From Cocos nucifera (taxonomy: Eukaryota > Streptophyta > Magnoliopsida > Arecales > Arecaceae), in NCBI GenBank assembly GCA_006176705.1, contig QRFJ01007155.1:41268-105267 (forward strand): DNA of 64,000 nt, in the 5' to 3' direction. Shown one piece after another: positions 37,229-48,356 of this stretch. A program made the position numbers and the translations under genes. The notes under the pieces are model-generated. The model saw only the letters and a list, made by a program, of their open reading frames with translations, did not search any database and was not told the DNA's origin. The stretch's first letter is position 1. The number at the start of each line of letters is the position of its first letter.

Positions 37229-38934
37229 TTCTGCATAATAAGGAAAATCAAACCTAATTAGTATATGAATCAATTATCCTAAGGACTTGAACTTTAGTCT
37301 AAAGATTCTTCCACTATTTTATACGAATTGATAGCCTCTACCTCTAATTCAAGAAATTACTTTAATTCCTTAGTGGGTACTAGAATCCACATAGACTATA
37401 CACGAGCCCAACTTCAGTTGGTCAACTCATGTGCACCTATGGGTAGGTTCAAAATTAATTACTTCTCTAAATAATTTCTAGTAATATCAATTTTGCCCTA
37501 GAGACCTAATCAGTAGGCTTTGGCCTCCACCAAAAAAGTTTGGTTAGGTCCAACCATTAACATGACCATATCTGATCTTATCTAACCAATAAATGATCAG
37601 GTCCGACTTTGGTTGACCAACCTTACCACCATCAGAAAGACTTAACCAAATCATTATTTTATGAATGATAATTTCATTAGTCAATAAGCATCATGCCTTT
37701 GGGCCTTCAGTGATTATCAAATTAATGAATCTATTATCACTCAACTTAATGGGAGCCTATGATTTAGTTATCTATATAACTATTTTATTTTGAAGGATCT
37801 AATAATTTTAGAGGATTTAGTTAACATATCTAAGAAAAGTGAGCCAATTTTGATCCTCCCTCTGACTTCACTAAGTTAGATCAAAAAGGATCTAATCTAA
37901 GTTGGCATTAGGAGCACCTAAATCAGTTAGACTTATTTACCTAATTGACATGGGTGAGCCCAAATCACCAAGTGATCTAATCAAAACCTAACTCACCAGG
38001 ATGGCTAGGTAAGTGAGATCAGTGGAAGGGATCTGCCATTAACTCGTAAAAGACCAAATCAGTGCGACTATCTCCTAATTAAAAACCACTGGTCAAACTA
38101 CCAAACTTACCTTAGACACCATCCAATTTATTAGTTTTAATTTGACCAACCTAGTAATTTCAGGTTCGACCGCATAGCCATGAATCAAATCCATTTGGTC
38201 CTCGTTAAAGACATGGACTTGACCAACTACAACTATTGTAATTGAGTCTATAGAGTCCTTGATCTAATCTAAATTAATATTTAATTAAATTTGATCAATT
38301 ACTCTAATTTAGTCCTCTCTTTAACTAACCTTAGGTCTAACCCAATTTATGAACCTAATTCAACTAACCCAATAACTCACGTTGTATGATTGATGACTTA
38401 GAGTCTTAATTCATAATTCTAGACACTAAATCATTATACTTAATATTTAATTAAGTTTATGGGCTATGGGTTAGGGTTCGACATTTCAAAAATATTTTTT
38501 TAAAATTTTAAAATATTCTTTACAACTTAGTATTATTCACTAATTAAGTCAACTCTCTTTAAAATTGAATTGGCTCAATTCACAAATAATACTAGTTGTA
38601 GGGTTTAATCTAAAACTATGTACACTACATAATACTAAATCATGAATCAAACTTTATCTAATTATGCATTCATGATCATAAATTAGATTAAAGCCTAATA
38701 TAATAAGATCATAAAAATATTAGATCAAATCTAAAATTTTATGATTAATGATATAGATTAGCGACGTACCAGGATAACTTTTTTCCTATAGGGGGTAAAC
38801 CCTACAACAGGACAACCTACAGTCCATGCGATCTAGATTTTAATTTTTAGATATAATTAATTAGATTATTAGATTAATATTTAGATCAAATCTAAATTAT
38901 CAATCTAAAATATGCAAGCATATCATGTTTAGTG
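37229..38934 (-). other. C5 leader RNA region
   Basis: About 1.7 kb of non-coding leader match the leader of C3 in reverse complement. One copy of the Alpha hairpin module is at 38787-38806, with GACAACCTAC on one side and GGATAACTT on the other. No gene was seen. Confidence 0.62.
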
Positions 38935-38952
38935 AACCTCGCCATGATATCA
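38935..38952 (-). other. C5 primer-binding site, degenerate
   Basis: On the minus strand this reads TGATATCATGGCGAGGTT. It is a four-mismatch version of the C3 site TGGTATCAGAGCCAGGTT, in the expected place two bases from the LTR end (TCTTCA). Confidence 0.7.
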
Positions 38953-38954
38953 TT

Positions 38955-41703
38955 TGAAGAAAATCGCGTAGGATTTAAGCATGCATTTTCAAAACTTTTT
39001 CAAATAAAATAGCAGTGGAAGTAAATATTAATCTAAAATTAATACTATGCATGCATTGATCATATCAAATAAATCTTACTCAGGATCTAAATATGCTAAT
39101 ATGTGATAGAAAAATAAAATGCATTCAATCAGCAAATCAAATCTGTTGATCGATACGAGTTCAGAACTTGATATCTTTTCGTGGGTAGCTGATCTCCATG
39201 ATCTAAATCCACCAAAAGAAGTTGTGGTGTTACACTATTGCCGCACACTTATCCGGCCTCTATAGATGGTCCACATGGAGCTCTTGATTTCAACCAGCTC
39301 CATTAGAGTGCTAGCTCCTCGTCAGCCCCTTTGATGGTTGATCATTATTGATCCAATCGATCATATATATTCTAATTTTATAAATACATCAAAAAATCAA
39401 AACATAAATATTGTATGATTATAAAGTGGTGTTTCAAATTTGGTGATGATTCGATGCTCACAGCACTCAATCTCTCCACCCGAACCTAGATTCCCAAAAC
39501 TAGGGTTTCACTTGGCCCAAAAATCCTGACACACTAAAAATCCTATCATGCCCTCTCTGTTTGAAGTTTTTCTATGAAACAAGTTTTTATGGAAATATAA
39601 CTTTTAGATCTATAAACCCTATTTAGATTATATCTAAAAATTGGGTATCCTTTGAGGTGAAAATTAGAAGAGAAGAGAGGCAAGAGGGAAAAGTAAAGTG
39701 TTGTAGGACCCTGCTCACCTTCACTCTGAGATTTTTTTCACCCAAAACTAATGCCCAATTACTCTAAAATTTTTTCCACATAATGCAAACTCTTCTGTTG
39801 CATGCATAAAAATTCTTGTAATTTATTGACATGAATACGATGGGAAAAGTGCATGGAAAATGATAAGGGTCGAGTGGTTGGAAGGTTTTAACCACTCACT
39901 TGATTTCAAAAATCAAGTGAGCCTCTTATTGTTATCCAACACCCCCTTCCATGTATTTAACACGAAGAAGGACTCTTCATCTAAGATCACACATTTTGAT
40001 TTCTCAAAAAAATATTTGGCAAACAAAAGAGAGGGCGTGGGAAGCAGATAAGGTTGGATTGGTTCCAACCTCCAACAAACTGAGTTGAATCCAACCCTTG
40101 GACTAAGTCAAAAGCAGATAAGAGAGGGGGTGCAAAAACCTTCTGGGCAAGAGAAAAGTGATGTACAAAAATTTTGGACGTGGAACAAGAGTGGAAAAGT
40201 CAAAAATGGTGGGCGCATAAGAGAGTTTGAATTCAAACTTCATTTGACTTGGTCCTAATTGGTTTCAACCAAACTAATTAATCTAGACCTAATTAGACTA
40301 GGTTAAATCTAACCAATTTAGGCTTAGCCTAATCTAATAAAATCTTAATTAAATTAGAAATTAATTAGGTCTAGGTCCTGATTAAATCAGGGTCAAAACT
40401 CCCATAGCGATTAGGTCATCTCATGACTTGATCGGGTCAAACCTAATTGAATCAAATTCAATCGGACTTGATTGAATTCTTATCACTCAATTAAATTAAG
40501 CTAATCAATAATTGAATTACTAATTAATCCTTCAAAAATATTTGAGTCTAAATTGGATGGGTTACTGGACAATAGAGTCCCATCAACATGAAACTCTTGA
40601 AGAGTCCCAATCTAGTGGAGCTCTTGAACCCAGTGTCCCAAACGAATGAAACTCATGATCTTAGAGTTTCAGACTAGTGAGACTCTTGATTAGAGAGTCT
40701 TAGATGAGTAGGATTCAGAGTCTCTATCCAGTGGGACTCTTGACCATAGTGTCTTAGGTCATCAAGACTCATGATCAGCCATCAGATCAGGTAGAAACTT
40801 CTTATGTGTGTGACCCCATAGGTTCGAATCCTAAGTTAGTAGTATAGAAATCAATTTCTTATACTAATCGATGTGACCATCTAGCAATGGTACCGGATAT
40901 TTGGATAGGTCAAAAAGTTGCAACACAATAATGACGAACCTATGGAATATGGTTATCGTATAATTCATCCCCTTGATCATAATGCTCAAAAGAATGATCT
41001 AGCATTTACTGTCAATCCTAAAATTCATCCATATTATATTTTAAAATTTAGCATCCATCATATGGACAATCTCGACCGAGGATTTGTTAAATTGAAATAC
41101 AGCGATGCACTTGCTCCAACACTTGGAGAGATCAATCCCATCTTGACTCACACACCGACAAGCCAAGTACTTGACTGCACCTAATAGCTTTTCATCATTG
41201 AATTAGAAATTTAGGTAGTTTGGTACCTAAGTATAGTGAGTTGCTTGCAAGTTACCGTGGTGGTCTCAGGTCTAAGAGATACTTATACCCATATTCTTCA
41301 GGGCTAATCTTGATAGAAGAAAAATTTTGGAGTTAGTCACGTTCAGTGCAGATGTACCCATACATCTCATTTGCATGCCATGCCAGTGTCTCAACACTCC
41401 TTGGTTATGAATACTACTAACCTATATGGCACACAATGATCTATACTCGATAAACATTATCATCCTAAATAACAATGTATCTTTTGGTCGTGAATAATTT
41501 AAGGACTAAATGATAAATCCTTCTTTATCAAAGCTAGATAGTCCTAAGGACTTTATCATGACACAGGCATTCATTAGAAGATAATAAAATTTATGATAAA
41601 AAATATCAAAATAACTTTTATTATTTGATAATTCATATACAAGGATAACAAGTAGCACAATCGTCAATAGACTGACGATTGGCTTTGGGATATATTTCCA
41701 ATA
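38955..41703 (-). repeat. C5 5' LTR (Alpha), complete
   Basis: The LTR is 2749 bp, the longest Alpha LTR here. On the minus strand it starts TATTGGAAATATATCC and ends TCTTCA. The 40566-40776 part holds about seven minisatellite units. The open frame at 40918-41184 matches ordinary LTR text found in other copies and is not a gene. Confidence 0.86.
40566..40776 (-). repeat. 31-bp minisatellite in the C5 5' LTR
   Basis: The same degenerate array as in the left LTR is present here, with similar length and order, so it existed before insertion of C5. Confidence 0.7.
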
Positions 41704-42039
41704 ATGGCAACATCAGATGCAACAAAGAAAAATGTGTGGTTGAGGAAGTTCATCACCGAGCTTAGAGTAGCACACTCCATTAATGGTCCAGTCCTACTCT
41801 ACTGTGATAGCACTGGCGCCATAGCTTAAGCAAAGAAATCGAAGGCACACCGGCAAACAAAGCATATTCTGCACCACTTTCATCTGATCTATGAGATCAT
41901 GGATTGTGGTGACGTTGACCTTCAGAAGATCGATGGAAAGGAGAACCTAGTCGACCCCTTCACTAAAGCCCTAGTAATCAAGGAGTTCGATAACCATAAG
42001 TCAAAGATGGATATTAGATACTATATCGAGTGGCTTTAA
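41704..42039 (+). pseudogene. C3 RNase H C-terminus, after the C5 insertion
   Basis: The text resumes the C3 polyprotein at an ATSDATKK stretch, matching C1 RNase H near 1290. It continues with LLYCDSTGAIA, a stop at a Gln codon, KHILHHFHLIYE, LQKIDGKENLVDPFTKALVI and ends EWL then TAA at 42037. It is followed by a purine-rich ATAAGTGAGAGT and the C3 3' LTR. This places the end of C3 and shows that C5 lies inside it. The RNase H N-terminal half is missing. Confidence 0.86.
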
Positions 42040-42040
42040 G

Positions 42041-42052
42041 ATAAGTGAGAGT
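42041..42052 (+). other. C3 polypurine tract
   Basis: ATAAGTGAGAGT precedes the LTR start. It is a weaker purine run than in C1, C4 and C6 but in the right position. Confidence 0.6.
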
Positions 42053-44543
42053 TGTTGGGAATTGTATCTCAAAAGCTAATCGTTAGTCTGTTAACGGTTG
42101 AGCTATTTTGTATATGTAATTGATCATTGATAAATAAAATACTTTGGTATATTTTTCATCATAAGTCTTCATCTTCTAACTAACTTTATTTTTGTGATGA
42201 AGTCCTTAGGATTATTTAGTTTCGATAAAGGGAGGATTTATTGATTAGTCCTTAAATCAGTTCACGACCAAATGATAAGCTGTTAAATAGGATGACAGCA
42301 TCTATCGAGCATAGGTCACTATAGGCTATATAGATTGGTTGTGCTCTTAACCAAGTAGTGTGGAGATACTGGTATGGCATACAAATGAGATGTATGGGTA
42401 CATCATCATTGAACATGACCAACTCTAGAGCATTCTGCTATCGAGGATGTCTCTAATGGGATATAGGTATAAGTGTCCCTTAGACCCGAGATCACCTCAG
42501 TGACTTGCAAGCAACTTACTATGTTTTGGTACCTGACTAACTAAATTTTTAATTTAGTAATAGAAGACTTCTAAGCACAGTCAAGTACTTGCAAAATCGA
42601 TGTGTGATCAAGATGAAATTGACCACTCCAAGAGTTGGAGAAGAATGTATCACTATATTTCAATATAGCAAAATCTTGGCCAGGATAATCCATCAGATGG
42701 ATTTGATATTTTAAAATATAATATGGACAATCTGATCAGAGTTGATAGTTGAACTCTAAGGTATCCTATGAGTATTTTGGTCAAGGGGATGAATTATATG
42801 GAAACTATATCTGCATGAGTTCTAAGGATGGTGTTCTACACATTTGACCTATTCGGCCGTCGGGTATCATTGCTAGATGATCACTTTGATTAGTATAAAA
42901 ATTTATTTCTATGCTATCAACTTAGGTTCAGACTTATGAGGTCACATATATTAGAGCTCATGATCTGATCGGATGGTTAATCAACGATTGAGAATCGTTC
43001 TAGGATTAAACGATCAATACAATTGATGTTTAACCTATTACAAGTGTTGCAGGAGGATTGATTAGCAATTCGATTACTAATTGACTTAATTTGATTAAAC
43101 CAAAGGTCTGAGATTAAGTCTAATTAAATATAATTTAATTAGATTTAGTTTGGGGTTGATTGAATCAAGTTCAATTGACTTATTGGATAATTCAAGTGCA
43201 AGAAAAAACTAGTCCTAGTCTAACTAGGACATAGGTCAACCCAATTTTCTAATTTGATTAAAAAATTAAATTAAATTTAATCTAATTTAATTTAATTTAA
43301 TTAAACCATTAATTATTTTAGAACCTAATTTAATTTGGTTGAGTTGGTTTTGATTTAATTTGGTTTAAGAAACCACTTTGACCAAGTCATAGATAGAATC
43401 CTAGTAAGACAAGGATTCCTCCTTGTGCCACCTTAGTCCCAATGCCCCCTTGCCTATTCTTTTGGTATTTTTTATGAAAAATCTTTTTCTTCCTGATCTT
43501 CACATATGCCCTGTCTCTCCCTCTCTTTCTCATATGGTAATTAGATATAAGACCAAGTCAAAGAAGGAGTTTGTTTTATTATTGGATTCTATGAGATAGA
43601 ATCCTAACAAACCCAAACTCTTTCCAAAAGGTGCCGCCCCTCTTCCAATTAATTTCTCTCTTATTCCATGTGAGAAACCCCTTTTCTTATGCACCTTTCT
43701 TTTCTAGTACATGCCAAAAATTATGGAGGGGGTGCCCAAGAGTTGGGCGCCCCTTGACTTGCTCTGTTTGACCTTTCTTTGTCTAGTATTTGACCTAGAT
43801 AAGGACTCTTATTTTTTTATATATTTTGAACGAATTTTGGCTTGAAATTATTTTGAATTATAGACCATTGAGAAGGCTTTGAGGTGTGTAGAAACATGGA
43901 GAGAGAACCTCTGAGTGTTGAGATTCAATAGACACAAAACTAGTTGTCTAGGTGAGAGCAAAGTGAAGAAGAAGAGGGTCTTCTTCTAGGGTTGCTTTGT
44001 TCATCTCTTTTCTTCCTTCTTCCTTGGGTTTTCTAAGAGTGTCTCACATCTAAAACCACTTCTCCTCCTTTTCCTCTTTGAAAGAGTCAAATCTAGAAGA
44101 AAGGAGGCATCTGACCAACCATCGAAGAAAGATCAGTGCAGTACTAGCATACTGTGCTGATTTTCAGCATCTGAATTTTTTATCATGATCGTGGGCTCGT
44201 GTGGACGACTCCTAGAGGCCGAACGTGTGTACGGATTGCAACTTCATCCTCAAGCCTGGATCAATAAGTTAGAATGTCTAACTAGCTCAGGTAATAGATC
44301 TAATCTATTATTGTTTTCATACATGCATGAGATATAGCGTAGATCTAGATTAATGTGATCAACCTTTCCTTCTTGTTTATTTTTGATTTTAGATTTAAAT
44401 GTCATACAATAATCATATAATATGGTCTTAGATCTAGGGATTATCTGATATTTAAAATTAATTAGATTAATTTTGAGTCTTCCGTTATTGATCTAGAAAA
44501 AGTTTCAAGATCTAGCCCTGAAACCCTAGATCTGATTCCTATA
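42053..44543 (+). repeat. C3 3' LTR (Alpha)
   Basis: The LTR is 2491 bp, pairing with 13483-15962. It starts TGTTGGGAATTG and ends TTCCTATA, after which C2 gag text resumes. Small substitutions and indels separate the two LTRs throughout, implying a fairly old insertion. Confidence 0.86.
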
Positions 44544-45350
44544 GTATTAAAAGTTGAAAATCATCCTGGAGCATGAGCAGATCTTGTATGTATGGACTGA
44601 TCTAGCACTTAAGAAGCCAGATCCGAATGCTAGAGGTGTAGTTCGAGATACTTATCAGAAGTGGCTCAATGACCGCACCATCATTTTGTGCATCATATAG
44701 GCGGCAATAAATGATGAGTTTAGTCATAGGTTTGAAAATGCCCAGCCTCAGGAGATGCTTCAAATGTTGAATGACTCCTTTGACACACATGATGACGTTA
44801 AGAGGCACAAAACTAGTAGTGCCATTTTCAATGCTCGAATGAGAGACGAGATCTTAGTTATCGATCTTATATTGTACATGATCGAGATGATTGAGCACCT
44901 GAGTAAGCTGGGCTTTCTTCTGCACAAGTAGCTTGGGAAGGATGCGATCCTTAATTCTTTGCACAAGTCCTTCCTTTCCTTCCTTACTTATTTTTGAATA
45001 ACAAAGCCAACAGTTAACTATCATGGTTTATTAGAGTTGTTGCAAAACTTTGAGAAGGATCACCAGCTCCATAAGAAGATCGTAAATATAGTATGAGGGT
45101 TTTCTTCTAGTCTTCGACCCTTTAAGAAAGGAAAGAAGAAGAAGAAGAAGAACAAAAAGGTGCAGCCTCATGCCATGATGAATGCATAGGATCAGACCAA
45201 AAAGTGCAAGCCCAGCTAGAGCCAGGTAGAGTGCTTCTTTTGCAAGAAGTAGGGGCACTGGAAGAGGAATTATCCTCAGTATATTGCCTCCTTGGACTCG
45301 AACAGGCCAAGAAAGAAACAAGCTATTGCTAGGTAAGGTAATTATATGAT
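44544..45350 (+). pseudogene. C2 gag remnant after the C3 insertion
   Basis: The text picks up at an LKVENHPGA-like stretch equivalent to LKIVLEYER in C3. It runs on through VRDTYQKWLNDRTI, DEFSHRFENAQPQEML, DDVKRHKTSSAIFNARM, KLGFLLHK and LGKDAILNSLHKSF. Stops include positions near 44575, 44698, 44929 and 44995. A Lys-rich linker (about 45120-45165) leads to the zinc knuckle CFFCKK, a stop, then GHWKRNYP near 45232-45275, with the last Cys replaced by Tyr. Together with 13440-13482 this forms one gag gene split by 31 kb of C3. Confidence 0.84.
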
Positions 45351-46055
45351 AACACCTTGTAACTTCTCAATATATGATATTACTGCCTGGGTATTAGATA
45401 CTAGAAGCCCTTATCATATTTGTAATTCGATGTAGGGTTTACAGCTTAGTAGAAGATTTGATGAAGGTGAGAGGTTACTGAACATTGGGGATGGAAGACA
45501 AATTCCAGTTCTAACTTTAGGAACCATAAACCTTGTAATCAATTCTTATAAAGTTGTTGTTAGTGAATGTCACTTCTGTCCAAATTTTTTATTGAATGTT
45601 TTTTCTATAGGCCTTTTGACCAAGATCAGTTATCAATTTTCAATAAAAGAAAACTTTTATGATATCATTTTGAATGGAGTTATGATTTATGTTGGACAAT
45701 TGAATAATGATATTTATTTACTATCATAGCCTATTAACATGGTTCAGTCCTCTAGTAAATGCCATAGATTATATAATGTGTTAGAAGTCTACTTTTGGCA
45801 CTGTAAGCTAGGTCATATTAACAAGAATAGAATAAATAGGTTGGCTCAAGAAGAAATTCTTGAAATTAGTGATTGTGAATCACTTTCGATCTATAAGTTC
45901 TGTCTTCTTAGTAAAATGACCAAGTCATCTTTTACTGAAAAAGATGAGCGAGCTAGTGAACTCTTAAGTCTAGCATATACTGATGTATGTGGACCCATGA
46001 GTTCAAGTGCTAGAGGTGGATATTTCTACTTCATAACCTTCACATACCACCTATC
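45351..46055 (+). pseudogene. C2 protease and integrase N-terminal remnant
   Basis: The protease site reads WVLDTRSPYHICNSM near 45389-45430, with Arg in place of Gly after the catalytic LDT, as in C3. FLLNVFSIGLL and QLNNDIYLLS follow. The open stretch at 45739-46101 has the GAG-pre-integrase pattern FWHCKLGHINKNRINRLAQ. The integrase start DVCGPMSSSARGGYFYFI follows; its first catalytic Asp is kept within AYTDVCG. At 46055 the text is cut by the C6 LTR, and the last 26 codons of the open frame are LTR sequence. Integrase resumes at about 56567. Confidence 0.85.
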
Positions 46056-48342
46056 TGAAAGAAAAATCTTGATTTTCTGGATCAGGTTCATTCAGATCTG
46101 ATTGGATCGAGAGAGATATTTCAAAAATTTTCTCTCATATATCCAGATCAGATCTAATTTTATAGATCTAACAAATAAAAATAAAAATAAATTAAATCTA
46201 ATTTAATTTAAACCTTGATGTGGGAAATCTGATTATCCTATGATGATCCTGCAAAATGCCTGTGGTTCTGGATCTAGCCACGCAAGCACCTGGTCTCTAT
46301 CGGTATCCACTCGGGCTAGATCTGGAGATCTTCTCCTTCCTTATCACTTCTCCAAAAATTAAATTTGGATCTGATTTGGAGGATCTTCAAAATATTTTCT
46401 GAAGATCAGCAGTCGTCTCTGTAGCAGTGCTGCCTTCTTCCTTCTCGTCAGCTATTTCTTACCTGGATCGCACCAAACTGAAGCCCAACTTCCCTTGGGC
46501 ATGGAGAGGAAAGAGAGGATCAAAAGATGGCATGGAGGAGGGAGAGGGGCAGCCTTGGGTAATGGCTAAGAGGAAACTCTCTGAAAGTTGGGCGCAGATA
46601 GGGTTTATTTATAGACCCTGCTGTGCCATGCAATGCCACATTATCCCCACCAATCGCATTGCTTCATGCAATCAGATCTAAATCTGATTGGTGGGATGAC
46701 ATCATCTGATCCAATCAAATGAGAGCCCCATAAATTCATCCTTAGATGGCACCTAAGACTGGCCAAAGTCTATAGGTAAGGGTCACCTAAGTAGAATCCA
46801 AGAAGCAACCTGGAGTCCCATCCGTATGGGACTCCAGGCATCCTATCCATTGGGCGCACGCCATCCTAGGCGTGCACCCCCTTCTTTCCAGGTTCTGGCA
46901 GTAAGGGGACAAGGCCCCCATCCAGCTCTTCCAATAAGGTGCATGACATGATGGGCAGATGTCCAAGGGTCAAAGGTCAACGTTTGACCAAAGTCAAAGG
47001 ACAAGAAATTAGGCAGGTGACCAAAAATGGTAGGTATTATCTCAAATTACTCAAAATAAGACAACCTTTTCTGACTTGGACAAGCCTCCAGTCAGACCAT
47101 AGTGAAGGCCTCTGATTGAGCACAAACTCCTTTGGCTCAGTCAGGACAACTTATTTATGATAGTAAAAGAAGAACGTTAGGTTCAATCGAGTGCTAGCAC
47201 GATTTTCTTGAACCTAATTGAATCTCATTCAGATCAATTGAACTAGATCAGTTCAATTGATGATCACCAGATTCAAACCCTTGTTTGTGTGACCCAGTTA
47301 GGTTCAGTTCTGTATGGTAATGGGATATGTCATGATCTCTATCATCGACATCATCGAAACTCCTTTCGATGGATCAGAACTCTTCTGATTCGAACAGCTA
47401 GAATGATCGATCATCTAAATCATTCTAATTGCTCCCAAAATCCACCAGTGACACCTAGCAGTATATGGTGGCAACCCATCAGAGCTGAATGCGAACCTCT
47501 TGGTGCAGCTACCTGTGTGATTAAGTTCTTCTATCTTGAGCCCCGATCAGATTAGGGTTAAGGTGAACTCGTCAAACCCTAGTTTCTGTCATATGATGTA
47601 ATCATTCGATTCAAGTCCGAATGTGAAAATCTAAATAGAAACTCTTTCTATTATTTCACTCTGCCATGGCCATGGGCTTCTGGACTTGATTCTCATGATC
47701 ATCATAGGGCTGCTCCTCTACCACCGAGGTAGATAGATTCCATCTTGATGCAATCCAGTTCCTACAATGAACATGCTATAGCCAACATACACCTCAGGAT
47801 TCCATATGGCTAGGAGACCGAGTAATGGTGTAGTCAAACTATAACACCCTCAAGGTGAACTGTCCGATGCACCTCAGGTCAAAGAACCAGACACACTACT
47901 GCAGCATCGAGTCAGTCATTGACGAGAAGGTAGACTTCCTAATGACTACTCGAGGTGGTCACGCTCAGTGCCCTCGTTCTCTAACGAGTACCTGTACTCT
48001 CGCTCTGGTGTCTCCACACCGTAGACTCAAGACTCATCTACTAAAGAGAAGCGATTGTACACCAACCTTCCAGGATCAATCACCATCCTCGTGATGATCC
48101 TATGGTCGAGAGCATTTTATGAGTTAATAATGATTATTATTCATGTCTTAAATTTTCAACTCTTGAAAATATGAATTATCATTACCATTAACTCAAAGGA
48201 TGTATCACAGACACTAAATACACATATATGTGATAGAAAATAATCCCATTTTATTGATTTATAGTCAAAATTATAATTTTGCCCCTAGAAGTGTATTACA
48301 AGTGTCAGCCAATTCTGGCTTCTAGGGCACATATATCTAACA
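46056..48342 (-). repeat. C6 3' LTR (Beta)
   Basis: The LTR is 2287 bp. On the minus strand it starts TGTTAGATATATGTGCCC and ends TTTCTTTCA-like. The half nearest the polymerase (about 47100-48342) is almost identical to the right LTR. The other half (46056 to about 47050) is clearly divergent. A TATA-like box lies at 46604-46614. The 88-codon frame at 47289-47555 is LTR text, not a gene. Confidence 0.88.
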
Positions 48343-48353
48343 ATCTCCCACTT
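48343..48353 (-). other. C6 polypurine tract
   Basis: On the minus strand AAGTGGGAGAT lies directly before the LTR start. It is the counterpart of 28777-28787 in C4. Confidence 0.78.
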
Positions 48354-48356
48354 GTC

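Larger units (their letters stand above)
30830..41703 (-). mobile_element. C5: Alpha Ty1/copia element on the minus strand
   Basis: Reading on the minus strand, C5 has a 5' LTR (41703-38955), a degenerate primer site (38952-38935), a leader, gag-pol (37228-33274) and a 3' LTR (33259 to about 30830) that is truncated at its end. The right end joins C3 RNase H sequence at 41704. The left end joins the truncated C4 LTR. The left LTR lacks about 360 bp present in the right one. The left boundary is uncertain by about 15 bp. Confidence 0.85.
13483..44543 (+). mobile_element. C3: Alpha Ty1/copia element inserted in C2 gag
   Basis: C3 has paired LTRs at 13483-15962 and 42053-44543 that share their starts (TGTTGGGAATTGTATC) and ends (CCTATA). 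Its primer site is at 15965. Gag to reverse transcriptase lies at 17891-20679, and the RNase H C-terminus at 41704-42039. The interval 20680-41703 is filled by C4 and C5. The stretch of C3 between RT and late RNase H, about 0.85 kb, is missing. No clear five-base target duplication was found: TTTGA lies before and GTATT after, and several host bases are missing at the right junction. Confidence 0.85.

Noticed and set aside
40918..41184. An 88-codon open frame in the C5 5' LTR
   Set aside because: It corresponds to ordinary Alpha LTR sequence that is not open in C1, C2 or C3.
47289..47555. An 88-codon open frame found again, identical, at 55436-55702, which could look like a conserved gene
   Set aside because: Both lie at the same place in the paired C6 LTRs, on the strand opposite to the element. 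Identity comes from LTR duplication, and other Beta LTR copies have the frame broken.
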